From assembly GCF_009192945.1 (NCBI RefSeq), contig NZ_NSET01000031.1:1-46592 (forward strand): a stretch of 46,592 bases of DNA, given 5' to 3'. Shown here in pieces: positions 8,012-16,345 of the stretch. Below the pieces are notes generated by a model. That model was not told the origin of the DNA, did no database searches, and was given only the letters and a program-made list of their open reading frames with translations. Each line of letters opens with the position of its first letter. The stretch's first letter is position 1. The stretch comes from Xanthomonas maliensis. Its GTDB lineage: Bacteria > Pseudomonadota > Gammaproteobacteria > Xanthomonadales > Xanthomonadaceae. Position numbers and translations under genes: made by a program.

Positions 8012-8596
8012 CTACAGCCCTGCCTCTACCGCCGCCTCGGCCGCCTCGCTGGCCTCGCGCGCGGCCTCCAGCCGTTGCGCGCGGTCGCCCAGCTGCTGCC
8101 GGAGCAGCGGATCCAGCCGGATCGGCCGATCCCAGCGGTCGTAGCTGGCGACGATCGCCTGGCGCAGCGCGCGCAGGTGCAGAGTGTCCGGCGCCACCGG
8201 CAGGCGCGTGATGACCCCTTGCCAGCCGTCGTGGTGGTCGCGGCTATAGGCACGCACGCTATCGCGACAGGACAGCTGCACGATCTGCGCCCAGACACAG
8301 GCGAAGTAGATATCCCCGGCATGCCAGCCATGGGCCTGCAACAGCGCCTGCGCATAGCCACGGCTGACACCGGCGTAGCGCGCGAGCTCGTCCAGGAAAC
8401 TGTCGGGGTAACGTTGTGCGTAGCTGCCGATGTCGGTCAGGTGCTGGTCCACCCAGGCATCGCCGGTACCAGGCATGACCGCTGGCGCGTCGGCGGCAGT
8501 GGCGGCTGGCACGGCGGTCTGCGCAGACGCCAGGGCCGGCAGCAGCAGCGCCGCCACCAACGGAAACAGCCGCAACCAGTGCGCGTACTCAGGCAT
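8012..8596 (-). CDS. Secreted hypothetical protein
   Basis: I do not recognise this 194-residue protein. It begins with a clear Sec signal peptide (residues about 1-26, hydrophobic core LFPLVAALLLPALASA, likely cleavage ASA|QT), so it should be periplasmic or secreted. The mature part has a small soluble domain with two cysteines (IYFACVWAQIVQLSCRD) and ends in a charged alanine/glutamate-rich helix (RLEAAREASEAAEAAVEAGL). The gene lies 150 bases upstream of the HglS gene on the same strand, with an unremarkable spacer. The 269 bases between it and the HAD gene show no gene. No function is proposed. Confidence 0.75.
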   Translation of the reverse strand: MPEYAHWLRLFPLVAALLLPALASAQTAVPAATAADAPAVMPGTGDAWVDQHLTDIGSYAQRYPDSFLDELARYAGVSRGYAQALLQAHGWHAGDIYFACVWAQIVQLSCRDSVRAYSRDHHDGWQGVITRLPVAPDTLHLRALRQAIVASYDRWDRPIRLDPLLRQQLGDRAQRLEAAREASEAAEAAVEAGL

Positions 8597-8865
8597 GTCC
8601 GAATGATGCCGGATGCCTGCGCTGCTGTCAGGCCATGCGATCGACGCGGCACCGGCAGCGCCGCAGCGTTCTGCGTGCGCAGTCTTGCCAGCCGATTCGC
8701 GCCAAGAGAGCGCTCAGGTCCGGCCCGACCGCTGCAGGCGCCGGCGGCAGCGGCGGCACCGACACCCTCGGCTGCGGTACGCCGAGCGCGCTGGAGCCGC
8801 TGAAACAGCGATCGCATACCACCGGCGTGCGGTATGTGACCCACTGCATGCTGCCACCCGCGCGA

Positions 8866-9624
8866 TCACGCGCGCGGCAGCGTGCGCGCCATCGCCTCCA
8901 GCTCGCGTACGGCCTGCGGCCAGCCGGCCGCAGCCGGCACCTCGCGCAGGCGCGGTGCATCGGCGGCCACGCCATGGTCCTGTTCGTGCGCCCAGGTCAC
9001 CGCATACGGGGTGTAGATGCCCCAGCCGCCGATGGCCAGCACCGGCTCCACGTCCGAGCGCAACGAATTGCCGATCATCACAAAGCGCTGCGGCGGCAGA
9101 TCGAATTCGGCCAGCACGCGTGCATAGGTCTGCGGATCCTTTTCCGACACCACCTCGATGCGCGGGAACAGGTCGGCCAGGCCGGACTGGGCGATCTTCT
9201 GCTCCTGATGGAACAGATCGCCCTTGGTGATCAGCACCACCGCATGGTCGGCAGCGATCGCGCTCACTGCCTCGCGCACGCCGGCGATGACCTCTACCGG
9301 GTGCTGCAGGGTGGCGCGGCCGATCTCGACGATGCGCTGGATGTCGCGCGCGCCGATGCGTGCATCGGTCAACTCGATCGCCGTCTCGATCATCGACAAG
9401 GTCATGCCCTTGGCACCGTAGCCGAAGATCTTCAGATTGCGCCGCTCCACCGCCAGCAAATGCTGCTGCATGCGGCTATCGCCCAGGTCGAGGTACTCGG
9501 CCAGGATGGCCTCGAAGTCGGCTTCCGCGGCACGGTAATAGTCTTCGCTCTTCCACAGCGTGTCGTCGCCGTCGAATCCCACCAGTTGGATCGCCTGGTG
9601 CTCGCGTTGTGCAATGGCTGTCAT
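8866..9624 (-). CDS. HAD-superfamily hydrolase (phosphatase-like)
   Basis: This 252-residue cytoplasmic protein carries the four HAD motifs: FDGDDTLW near residues 17-24 (nucleophile Asp18 and acid/base Asp20), LITKG as motif II, the lysine of SEKDPQTY as motif III, and IGNSLRSDVEP as motif IV. A helical cap domain lies between motifs I and II (about residues 30-110). It is most like the HAD-IA phosphatase group; the substrate cannot be predicted. Members of this type are often annotated as phosphoglycolate-phosphatase-like, but the specific residues for that assignment are not evident. It is transcribed alone, 67 bases downstream of the EF-hand gene that ends at 9691. Confidence 0.88.
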   Translation of the reverse strand: MTAIAQREHQAIQLVGFDGDDTLWKSEDYYRAAEADFEAILAEYLDLGDSRMQQHLLAVERRNLKIFGYGAKGMTLSMIETAIELTDARIGARDIQRIVEIGRATLQHPVEVIAGVREAVSAIAADHAVVLITKGDLFHQEQKIAQSGLADLFPRIEVVSEKDPQTYARVLAEFDLPPQRFVMIGNSLRSDVEPVLAIGGWGIYTPYAVTWAHEQDHGVAADAPRLREVPAAAGWPQAVRELEAMARTLPRA

Positions 9625-9690
9625 CGCGCAAGTGTAGAGCCTGCAGCCGGGCTGCGCAGCGCCGCCAGCGACCGCGGTACGCCTGCCGCG

Positions 9691-10143
9691 CTAGTCGCCC
9701 GCAGCGTTGCCCGGGCCGGGCTGGTACTGGGCGAATTCGTCGCGTGACAGTTGCCCGTCACCGTTGCGGTCGAATGCGCTGAAACGCTCCCGCAGCACCG
9801 GGTCGGCGGCGGCCTCGCTGGCGGTCAGATAGCCATCGCCGTCCAGATCCAGGCTACGGAAGGTACGTGGGACCAGGCTGCCGGTCTGTGGCAATGCCGC
9901 CGCCTCGCTACCGCCCTTCGGTGCCGCTTGCGTCGCCGGAACGCCGGGCAGCAACGACGTGGTTGCGGGCGGCGGGGGCTCGACCGGCAGCGGAGCGATC
10001 GGTGGGGTGCCGGGCGGTGGCGTGCCAGGTATTGCCGGTACGGGCGACACTGCAGTGGCGTCGATCGGTGTCAATGGCGGTGGTGCCGCCTGTGCCGCGG
10101 GAAGCGCCAACATGCCGATCAACAAATAGCTGCGCAGCGACAT
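9691..10143 (-). CDS. Exported EF-hand calcium-binding protein, proline-rich
   Basis: The 150-residue protein starts at 10143 (MSLRSYLLIGMLALPAAQA), where GGAG lies eight bases upstream; an open extension to 10254 lacks support. Its signal peptide is followed by a Pro/Thr/Ala-rich linker of about 60 residues (PVPAIPGTPPPGTPPIAPLP), then two canonical EF-hand loops, DLDGDGYLTASE and DRNGDGQLSRDE, each with acidic residues at loop positions 1, 3, 5 and 12. It is therefore expected to bind calcium in the periplasm or at the cell surface, the linker acting as a spacer. It lies next to a second EF-hand gene on the same strand. Function beyond calcium binding is unknown. Confidence 0.85.
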   Translation of the reverse strand: MSLRSYLLIGMLALPAAQAAPPPLTPIDATAVSPVPAIPGTPPPGTPPIAPLPVEPPPPATTSLLPGVPATQAAPKGGSEAAALPQTGSLVPRTFRSLDLDGDGYLTASEAAADPVLRERFSAFDRNGDGQLSRDEFAQYQPGPGNAAGD

Positions 10144-10195
10144 GGCCGTGCTCCATGCAGAAGATCGCCAGCCTAGCGCGCTGCTAGTCAACGCA

Positions 10196-10225
10196 GCGGG
10201 AGCGCCCCTGGCAGAGCGCTCCCGC
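10196..10225. other. Hairpin between the two EF-hand genes
   Basis: GCGGGAGCG and CGCTCCCGC form a perfect 9-bp inverted repeat around a 12-base loop, 69 bases beyond the end of the upstream EF-hand gene. No T-tract follows on either strand, so it may be an mRNA stabiliser or processing site rather than an intrinsic terminator. Confidence 0.5.
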
Positions 10226-10293
10226 AATCCATCCTGCGCGATCCGTTGCGTCACGCCTGTGGCGCGGACGCAACGTTGTGCAACGGCAGCGGC

Positions 10294-10665
10294 TTAGTTG
10301 CCGTTGCTCTGCGAACCGGAATTGCCGGCCGCACCGCCGCCACCCTGCTGCTTGGCCACGAACGCCTTGTATTCGTCAGGCGTCAGCTTGCCATCGGCGT
10401 TGCTGTCGGCCTGATCGAAAATCTGTGCCAGACCGGCATTGACCTGAGCTTCCTGCTTGCTGATGGCGCCATCGCTGTCGGTGTCCACGCTGGCCCAGGT
10501 CTGGCCGCCGCCGGAGCGGGCGCCACTGGACTGCGCCGAGGTAGCCGAGCTACCGGACTGCGCAGCGGCGTCCGGCGACGTGCTCTGCGCCATCGCTGGC
10601 AGGGCCAACGCAGCGGCCAGGGCAGCGGTAGCGGCGATCAGCGAGGTGCGGTTGCGATTCTTCAT
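10294..10665 (-). CDS. Exported EF-hand calcium-binding protein, glycine/serine-rich
   Basis: This 123-residue protein starts at 10665 (MKNRNRTSLIAATAALAAALALPAMAQ), with AGGAG eight bases upstream. It has a signal peptide ending AMA|Q, a low-complexity Ser/Ala/Gly linker of about 35 residues, and two EF-hand loops, DTDSDGAISKQE and DSNADGKLTPDE. The tail after the second loop is Gly/Asn/Ser-rich. Like its neighbour it should bind calcium outside the cytoplasm. The two proteins share architecture (signal, low-complexity spacer, two EF-hands) but differ in spacer composition, suggesting an old duplication. The first loop has Ser at position 4 and Ala at position 7, which still permits binding. 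Confidence 0.87.
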   Translation of the reverse strand: MKNRNRTSLIAATAALAAALALPAMAQSTSPDAAAQSGSSATSAQSSGARSGGGQTWASVDTDSDGAISKQEAQVNAGLAQIFDQADSNADGKLTPDEYKAFVAKQQGGGGAAGNSGSQSNGN

Positions 10666-10891
10666 CGGGTGGTCTCCTGTGCTTGGGAATGCGCGGTGTT
10701 TCCGCACATGGCTTCACCCTACCCAGCACGCATGAACACCCAACCTGTCGCAATCGGACGCGGAACATCCTCTTAACCACACCCCCGATGTTTGCCGTTA
10801 CCGCCCTCGTTACCGCCCGGTGAACCAAAACGAAACGCCCCATTCAAACCGCGGCGAATTTGCGACAACTACCGCAGTTTTCCGCCGTTTT

Positions 10892-11269
10892 TCAGGCATC
10901 GCCGTCATCGTCTGCGCGATGGATGGAACTGAACAAACGCCAACCCAGGGCGACACCCGCGATCGCACCGACCACTTCCAGCACCACGCGCGAGCCCAGT
11001 TCGTTGGGGTCGTGGATCTTGGCCAATGCCAACCGTGCGTACAGCGGCGACTCCAGCCGCACGATGCTGGTGTAGAGCAGGTTCCAGATATCGTAGGCAG
11101 CGCCGATCGCCACCGTCAGCAGGAAGGCGATGCCCAGCACATGGCCATGGGTGAACTGCAGCCGGCGGCCCACACGCTCGACCAGCGCAAACAGCAGCAC
11201 GCCCAATGCAAACGCGATCAAGCCTGCTTCCAACGAACCGAGCAGACCAAAGTGCAAGGGCAGATTCAT
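10892..11269 (-). CDS. Small integral membrane protein, unknown function
   Basis: I do not recognise the family. The 125-residue protein has three likely membrane segments: about residues 13-31 (LEAGLIAFALGVLLFALVE), 45-65 (LGIAFLLTVAIGAAYDIWNLL) and 95-112 (VVLEVVGAIAGVALGWRLF). Its tail is short and acidic (ADDDGDA). It probably resides in the inner membrane. It is flanked by short unremarkable spacers and lies 95 bases upstream of the CPXCG protein on the same strand. No motif suggests an enzymatic role. Confidence 0.75.
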   Translation of the reverse strand: MNLPLHFGLLGSLEAGLIAFALGVLLFALVERVGRRLQFTHGHVLGIAFLLTVAIGAAYDIWNLLYTSIVRLESPLYARLALAKIHDPNELGSRVVLEVVGAIAGVALGWRLFSSIHRADDDGDA

Positions 11270-11364
11270 CGGCGACTCCAGGTGGGGCCTACCAGTCTAG
11301 CGGCCACGCCACGCCACGACAGCGACCACGCCGCGTCTGCTGGACCGACCGGGCGCACCTGGTC

Positions 11365-11562
11365 TCAGGCGTCGTCCTGGCTGCGTGCAGCGACCACGGC
11401 ATCGCCCTCCTCGTCCCAGCGCACGTCCACCGTGATGGGACGACAGCAGACCTGGCAGTCCTCGATGTACTGCTGGTCGCCACCGGACAGGTCCAGCGTC
11501 AGCGTGATCCACTCCCCGCAGTAGGGGCAGGCGATATCGACGAAGCGTTCGGGCTCTGACAT
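11365..11562 (-). CDS. CPXCG-motif cysteine-rich small protein
   Basis: The 65-residue protein matches the CPXCG family: an N-terminal CPYCG followed about 25 residues later by CQVCCRP, four metal-binding cysteines arranged like a small zinc ribbon. The sequence is otherwise acidic and soluble. The start at 11562 (MSEPERFVDIACPYCG) is supported by AGAGGA upstream; a longer open frame to 11718 has no such support. The function of the family is not established. It seems to be transcribed alone or with the membrane protein downstream. Confidence 0.88.
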   Translation of the reverse strand: MSEPERFVDIACPYCGEWITLTLDLSGGDQQYIEDCQVCCRPITVDVRWDEEGDAVVAARSQDDA

Positions 11563-11911
11563 CGGAAGGTCCTCTGGAACGTGTATGTGGGAGCGTTGCG
11601 CGTGTTGCGATAGACGCTGCTGACCGGGCTTGCCATGCAACGGCCGGGGCGCTTGGCCGTCGACCGCAGCGCCTGCACGGAGGGAGTCTCCCCGCGCACC
11701 GCACGCGACCAACCGCACATGGCCGCGACGGCCGCTGATCCGCTAGTGCGTGTGATGCACGTTGAGATGAGATGCGTTTGGCTGTCAGCGGTGCGGAGCG
11801 GGTGCTGCGTGGCGCCGGTGGCTGGCGCCGAGGCAAGCGGCGCGCCGCCCGCACCGTGCCACTGACGGCCAACCCTTCGGGAAGCACTCACCTCGACGGA
11901 CATCACACGCG
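11563..11911. other. Gene-free spacer
   Basis: These 349 bases lie upstream of the CPXCG gene and downstream of the VanX-like gene. No reading frame has a convincing start, composition or recognisable product. Short G+C-rich inverted patches such as GCGCCGGTGGCTGGCGCC are present, but no strong terminator. It presumably contains the promoter of the CPXCG gene. Confidence 0.6.
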
Positions 11912-12730
11912 CTAAGGAATCGGCACGTCGTAGGCAGTGTCCGGCGTCGGCTCCGGACGCAAGGTGAAATGCCACCATTCCAGTGGATAGTTCACGAAGC
12001 CTTCGGCGGCCATCGCCCGCAGCAAGCGTTGACGGTTGCCGCGCTGCGCGGCGCTGAGGCCGTCGGCATCGGTATGCGCCCGTATGTCGAAGAAGTCGAA
12101 TCCGGTCCCCATGTCCAGTGGCTGGCACGGGCCGTGGCGACAATCCAGCAGGCCAACATCGACGGTCGCGCCGCGGCTGTGCCCGGAGGTCTCGGCAATG
12201 TAGTCGCCGAGCAAGGCCTGCTTGTCCACCCGTGGGTAGTATTGCGCCTTGCCGGATTGTTCCCGCAGGTCGCCCGCCCAGGCCACGAAGGCGCGTACCG
12301 CCCGCACCGGCCGGTAGCAGTCGAACACCTGCAGACGTAGCCCTTCGGCGTCCAGCGTGCGTGCGACCCGCGCCAGTGCGTCGGCAGCCGGGCGCAGCAG
12401 ATAGCAGACTGGCGCCGCGTAACCAGGCACGACGCGGCCGGTGAAGTTATTGCCACTCGCGTAGCGCATCTCCATCACCGCGGTCGGCGCCAGCGTGTGT
12501 ACGTCGACCAACCCGGCCTCGGCTGCGCTGTGTGCCGGCGAGACCTGGACCGCAGCCGCCGGTGCAACCCACGCCAGGCATAGCAACGGCACCAGTACAC
12601 GTGCCCAGGACCGGCAGTGACGCCGGATGGAGCGCTGCCGCCGCGCGGTCGCGGGGGTAGCGCCAGCCAACGCGCCGCGCAGCGTGGCAGCGCGCGCCAG
12701 AGCGCAGGCCACGACGGTGACAGCGCTCAT
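11912..12730 (-). CDS. ddpX: D-alanyl-D-alanine dipeptidase, VanX/DdpX-like
   Basis: VanX-type zinc enzymes hydrolyse D-Ala-D-Ala. The 272-residue product shows the M15 signatures: FDCYRPVRAV (transition-state arginine), SGHSRGATVDVGL (zinc His and Asp), and PLEWWHF (catalytic Glu and zinc His). A hydrophobic stretch at about residues 46-60 ending PAAA|VQ looks like a signal peptide, so the enzyme is probably periplasmic, but it follows an arginine-rich N-terminus of about 45 residues that is long for a Sec signal. The start at 12730 overlaps the stop of the amidase gene (ATGA), indicating translational coupling. No vanH or vanA ligase is nearby, so the likely role is murein peptide turnover rather than vancomycin resistance. 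The exact N-terminus is uncertain. Confidence 0.88.
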   Translation of the reverse strand: MSAVTVVACALARAATLRGALAGATPATARRQRSIRRHCRSWARVLVPLLCLAWVAPAAAVQVSPAHSAAEAGLVDVHTLAPTAVMEMRYASGNNFTGRVVPGYAAPVCYLLRPAADALARVARTLDAEGLRLQVFDCYRPVRAVRAFVAWAGDLREQSGKAQYYPRVDKQALLGDYIAETSGHSRGATVDVGLLDCRHGPCQPLDMGTGFDFFDIRAHTDADGLSAAQRGNRQRLLRAMAAEGFVNYPLEWWHFTLRPEPTPDTAYDVPIP

Positions 12731-13530
12731 GCGCCCTCGCCCTCCTTGGTCGGCCCGTCGGTGCTGGGCGGCAGCCGCAGCGGAGCGGTCAATGCATGCA
12801 GGATGCGCAGATCCTCTGCGTCCAGCGTGGGTGCATCGCTGCCGCGGAAGTGATGATGGAAGGCCCGTAGCGTGGCGGCTGGATCGTCCAGGCTATAGCC
12901 CAGCAACGCCAGCGCCTGCCAGGGATCGAAATCGGCCGGCGGCGGCGGCGCATCGGCACTGGGCCAGCGTCCGAAACCGGCCTCGGCCAGCCGGTTCCAC
13001 GGGAACAACGGGCCGGGATCGTTCTTGCGCGTCGGCGCCACGTCTTCGTGGCCGACGATCTGGCTGCGCGGAATGCGCAGGCGCCGGCAGAGGTCGTCCA
13101 ACAACACCAACAGACTGTCGATCTGCGCATCGGCGAACGGCGTATGGCCATCATTGTCCAGCTCGATCCCGATCGAGGCCGAATTGACGTCGGTGATGCT
13201 GCCCCAGCGACCGGCACCTGCATGCCAGGCACGCGCCTGGTCGCTGACCAGTTGATAGCGCCGTCCGTCCTTGCCGATCAGGTAATGCGCACTGACCGGT
13301 CCGCCGCTGTTGCGGCCGCGCAGCGTGCGCAGGCTCTGCTCCACCGATTGCTGATCGGTGAAATGCAGCACGATCAGGATCGGCCGCCGTAGATCGTGAT
13401 TGTCCGAAGGCACCCAGGTCGCCAAGGGGTTGCGTGGCGGCGCGTGTGTGCATGCGACCAGCGCCAACAGCGCCAGACACAGCGCGGCGCGCGGCCAGCG
13501 ACGGTGCCAGAGCAGCGGATCCAACGGCAT
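12727..13530 (-). CDS. amiD: N-acetylmuramoyl-L-alanine amidase, AmiD-like lipoprotein
   Basis: The enzyme cleaves the bond between MurNAc and L-alanine in murein fragments. The start at 13530 was chosen because AGGAG lies six bases upstream; ATGs at 13536 and 13563 fit worse. The 267-residue product is a lipoprotein (lipobox LVAC, Cys27), probably at the outer membrane. The amidase_2 domain has His56 in LIVLHFTD, His161 in GHEDVAPTRKNDPGPLFPW and Asp171, the same spacing as the zinc ligands of E. coli AmiD. AHYLIG and SIGIELDN are also typical. A C-terminal region of about 75 residues (YSLDDPAATLRAFHHHFRG) resembles a peptidoglycan-binding segment. It is coupled to the VanX-like gene by a 4-base overlap and is divergent from the NlpC/P60 operon. 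Confidence 0.92.
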   Translation of the reverse strand: MPLDPLLWHRRWPRAALCLALLALVACTHAPPRNPLATWVPSDNHDLRRPILIVLHFTDQQSVEQSLRTLRGRNSGGPVSAHYLIGKDGRRYQLVSDQARAWHAGAGRWGSITDVNSASIGIELDNDGHTPFADAQIDSLLVLLDDLCRRLRIPRSQIVGHEDVAPTRKNDPGPLFPWNRLAEAGFGRWPSADAPPPPADFDPWQALALLGYSLDDPAATLRAFHHHFRGSDAPTLDAEDLRILHALTAPLRLPPSTDGPTKEGEGA

Positions 13531-13679
13531 CGACATCTCCTGCGACAACGGCATGCCGGCCATGCGCCATCGCAGGCAATCCAGTCGCCTGCCTGCGCCG
13601 GGCCGGTCGGCGCCAACCCGACTAGACTAGCGGCTTGGCCGCCGGTTCGCTGGCGTGCTCTCATCGCCTGGAGATCGCC

Positions 13680-15104
13680 GTGCCGGCTCGCCCGCTTCGC
13701 CTACTGCTTCTGAGCCTGGTCCTGTGGATCGGCGCAGCCGAACAGGCGGCTGCGGCCACACCCGACACGCCGCCGGTGTTCGCGCTGCAGCCGACGCAGC
13801 TGCAGGCCGACAGTTGGATCGCCCGTGCGCCGGCGGCGCAGCAGGTGCGCCTGCAGGCCGACCAGATCGCGGCCTTCAACGCCCGCCTGCTGCAGGAAGA
13901 TGCCTCCATGCAGGCGCTGGATGCCTTGCCGCAGCAGTTGCCCGGCGCGCAGGTCCGCGCGCGCATCCAGACGCGTTCGGCAACGCCGACGCGTGCGCTC
14001 TACGACGACGATGGCCGCGCGCTGGGGTCCGATCGGCTGGCCGCACTGCAACAGGCGTTAGCGTTGGATGCGATTCCCACTGGCGTGCAACCTGCGTATG
14101 CGTTGGTGGTGCGGCGCGCTGCCTTGCGTCGGTTTCCCACCACGCAGCGGGTGTTCACCCGCCCAGGCGAGCGCGACATCGATCGCTTCCAGGAATCGGC
14201 CTTGTATCCCGGCACGCCGGTGGCGATCCTGCATCACAGCGCCGATGGCGCCTGGGCATTCGTGCAATCGGCCAACTACGCCGCCTGGATCGCCAGCGAC
14301 CAGCTCGCCGTGGGCACGCGTGCGCAGGTGCTGGACTATGCGCAACGCACACCGCGACTGGTGGTCACCGGCGCACGCGTCAGTAGCGTCTACACGCCCG
14401 AGCAAGCGGATGTGTCGGCGCTGACGCTGGATATGGGGACCGCCTTGCCCTGGCTGCGCGATTGGCCAGCGCAACAGCCGGTCAATGGGCAACTGCCGCT
14501 GGCCGCCTACGTGGTGCAGCTGCCTCGCCGTGCCGCCGACGGCCGGCTGCAGCTGGTGCCGGCACTGATCCCGCGCGCCGCCGATGTGCAACCGGGGCCC
14601 CTGCCGGCAAGCGACGCGGCGTTGCTGCGCCAGGCCTTCAAGTTTCTCGGCGAGCGCTATGGCTGGGGCAACGACTACGATGCCCGCGATTGCAGCGGAT
14701 TCGTCCTCGATGTCTACCGCAGCCTGGGCATCGCCCTGCCGCGCAACACCGGCGATCAGGCGCGCAGCCCGCTGCTGCAACGGCTGCCCTTCGATGCGCA
14801 GGCACCGCGGTCGCAGCGGCTGCGGCAACTGGCGCAGCTGCAGGTCGGCGATCTGGTGCATATCCCCGGTCATGTCATGCTGGTGATCGGCCAACAGGAC
14901 GGTGCGCCCTGGGTCATCCACGACACCGCCGGTGCCAGCTACCGCACTGCGGATGGCCACGTGCAGCGCGCGGCCTGGAACGGCGTCGTGGTCACGCCGC
15001 TGCTGGCCTTGCTCGGCGATGACGGCAGGCCCTTCGTGGATCGCATCACCTCGCTGCAGCGCATTCTTCCGACCACCTCCACGCCTATGTCGCCATCGCC
15101 ATGA
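13680..15104 (+). CDS. NlpC/P60 murein peptidase with SH3-like domains (YkfC-type)
   Basis: This family cleaves the D-Glu to diaminopimelate bond in murein peptides. The GTG start at 13680 has GGAG six bases upstream, and the open frame before it contains no better start. The 474-residue product has a signal peptide (cleavage near QAAAA|TP), SH3-like modules at about residues 120-300, and a C-terminal NlpC/P60 domain with catalytic Cys338 in ARDCSGFV, His398 in PGHVMLVIG and His414 in WVIHDT. FKFLGERYGWGNDY is the usual lead-in to the catalytic domain. The layout matches YkfC, which works with a dipeptide epimerase, and that gene follows with an ATGA overlap. It is likely periplasmic. Confidence 0.9.
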   Translation: MPARPLRLLLLSLVLWIGAAEQAAAATPDTPPVFALQPTQLQADSWIARAPAAQQVRLQADQIAAFNARLLQEDASMQALDALPQQLPGAQVRARIQTRSATPTRALYDDDGRALGSDRLAALQQALALDAIPTGVQPAYALVVRRAALRRFPTTQRVFTRPGERDIDRFQESALYPGTPVAILHHSADGAWAFVQSANYAAWIASDQLAVGTRAQVLDYAQRTPRLVVTGARVSSVYTPEQADVSALTLDMGTALPWLRDWPAQQPVNGQLPLAAYVVQLPRRAADGRLQLVPALIPRAADVQPGPLPASDAALLRQAFKFLGERYGWGNDYDARDCSGFVLDVYRSLGIALPRNTGDQARSPLLQRLPFDAQAPRSQRLRQLAQLQVGDLVHIPGHVMLVIGQQDGAPWVIHDTAGASYRTADGHVQRAAWNGVVVTPLLALLGDDGRPFVDRITSLQRILPTTSTPMSPSP

Positions 15105-16198
15105 AGATCACCGGCTTTCAGCTCGGCATGTTGCGCGTGCCCTTACGCACGCCGTTCAAGACCGCGCTGCGCACGGTGCAGGCGATCGAGGATGTGGTGC
15201 TGTCGCTGCATACCGACAGCGGCCATACCGGCCATGGCGCGGCAGCGGCCACCGCACCGATCACCGGCGACACCCATGGCGCCATCGTCGCGGCAATCGG
15301 CCAGCAGCTGGCACCGCGGCTGATCGGCCAGGACGTGGCCGATCTGAATCGGCTGTGCGCGCTGGTGCAGGGAGCGCTGCAGCACAACACCAGTGCCAAG
15401 GCCGCGGTGGAGATCGCGCTGTACGACCTGTGGGCGCAACTGCATGGCGCCCCGCTGTACCGGATGCTCGGCGGCGGCACACCACAGCTGCGCACCGACG
15501 TCACCATCAGCGTCAACGCTGCCGAGCAGATGGTTGCCGATGCCTGCGCCGCCGTGGAACAGGGCTACACCGCGCTGAAGATCAAGGTCGGCACCGAGGT
15601 CGCCGCCGACATCGCCCGCGTGCAAGCAATCCATGCCGCCGTGCATGGCCGCGCCCAGCTGCGGCTGGACGTCAACCAGGGCTGGACCGCCAAGCAGAGC
15701 GTGCAGGCGCTGCAGAGACTGGAGGCCGCCGGCGTAGTGCTGGAACTGGTCGAGCAGCCAGTCAAGGCCGCCGATATCGACGGACTGGCCTTTGTCACTG
15801 CACGGGTGCATACGCCGGTCATGGCCGACGAAAGCGCATTTTCGCCGCGCCAGCTGATCGAGCTGATCCAGCGCCGCGCGGCCGACATCGTCAATATCAA
15901 ACTGATGAAGAGCGGCGGCCTGTCCAATGCGATTCGCAGTGCCGACATCGCTGCCCTTTACGGCATGCCTTGCATGATGGGCTGCATGATCGAGTCGAGC
16001 ATCAGCGCTGCGGCCGCCGCGCATCTGGCGGTGGCCAAGGCCGGCAGCATCGACAAGGTGGACCTGGATGCGCCGGCGCTGGCGCAGTGCGACCCGGTCC
16101 ACGGCGGTGCGCGCTTCGATCGCGCACACATCCATCTCGCCGACGCGCCTGGCCTGGGAATTGTGCGCATCGACGGCCTGCAACCACTGAACGTGTAG
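15101..16198 (+). CDS. Dipeptide epimerase (L-Ala-D/L-Glu epimerase), enolase superfamily
   Basis: The enzyme converts L-Ala-D-Glu released from murein peptides to L-Ala-L-Glu so that it can be degraded. The 365-residue product has the superfamily residues: the KxK pair Lys160/Lys162 (TALKIKVG), magnesium ligands Asp190 (RLDVNQGW), Glu218 (ELVEQP) and Asp243 (MADESAF), and the opposite catalytic Lys267 (NIKLMKSGGL). The late DLDAP segment resembles the specificity loop of dipeptide epimerases. There is no signal peptide, so it is cytoplasmic while the peptidase before it is exported; a transporter must link them. Its ATG overlaps the preceding stop. In Bacillus the homologous ykfB is likewise next to ykfC. 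Confidence 0.93.
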   Translation: MKITGFQLGMLRVPLRTPFKTALRTVQAIEDVVLSLHTDSGHTGHGAAAATAPITGDTHGAIVAAIGQQLAPRLIGQDVADLNRLCALVQGALQHNTSAKAAVEIALYDLWAQLHGAPLYRMLGGGTPQLRTDVTISVNAAEQMVADACAAVEQGYTALKIKVGTEVAADIARVQAIHAAVHGRAQLRLDVNQGWTAKQSVQALQRLEAAGVVLELVEQPVKAADIDGLAFVTARVHTPVMADESAFSPRQLIELIQRRAADIVNIKLMKSGGLSNAIRSADIAALYGMPCMMGCMIESSISAAAAAHLAVAKAGSIDKVDLDAPALAQCDPVHGGARFDRAHIHLADAPGLGIVRIDGLQPLNV

Positions 16199-16345
16199 CC
16201 GCTGCAGAACCTGCCACTGCCGCAGGCCGCCATTGCTGGTTACAGTAGTCTGCAAGGCCGTCAGCACCAATGACCGACAGCATGCTGGCGCATGGCCACG
16301 GCGTCGTCACCGCGCCCGCATCGTCGCCGACCTTCGGAGCTCTGC

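Noticed and set aside
11563..11911. Possible small gene on the plus strand (76 codons, 11635-11865).
   Set aside because: There is no ribosome site, the composition is unconvincing and no motif is present.
13635..13679. Earlier start for the NlpC/P60 gene.
   Set aside because: The frame opens at a TTG without ribosome site; the GTG at 13680 has GGAG at good spacing and begins a proper signal peptide.
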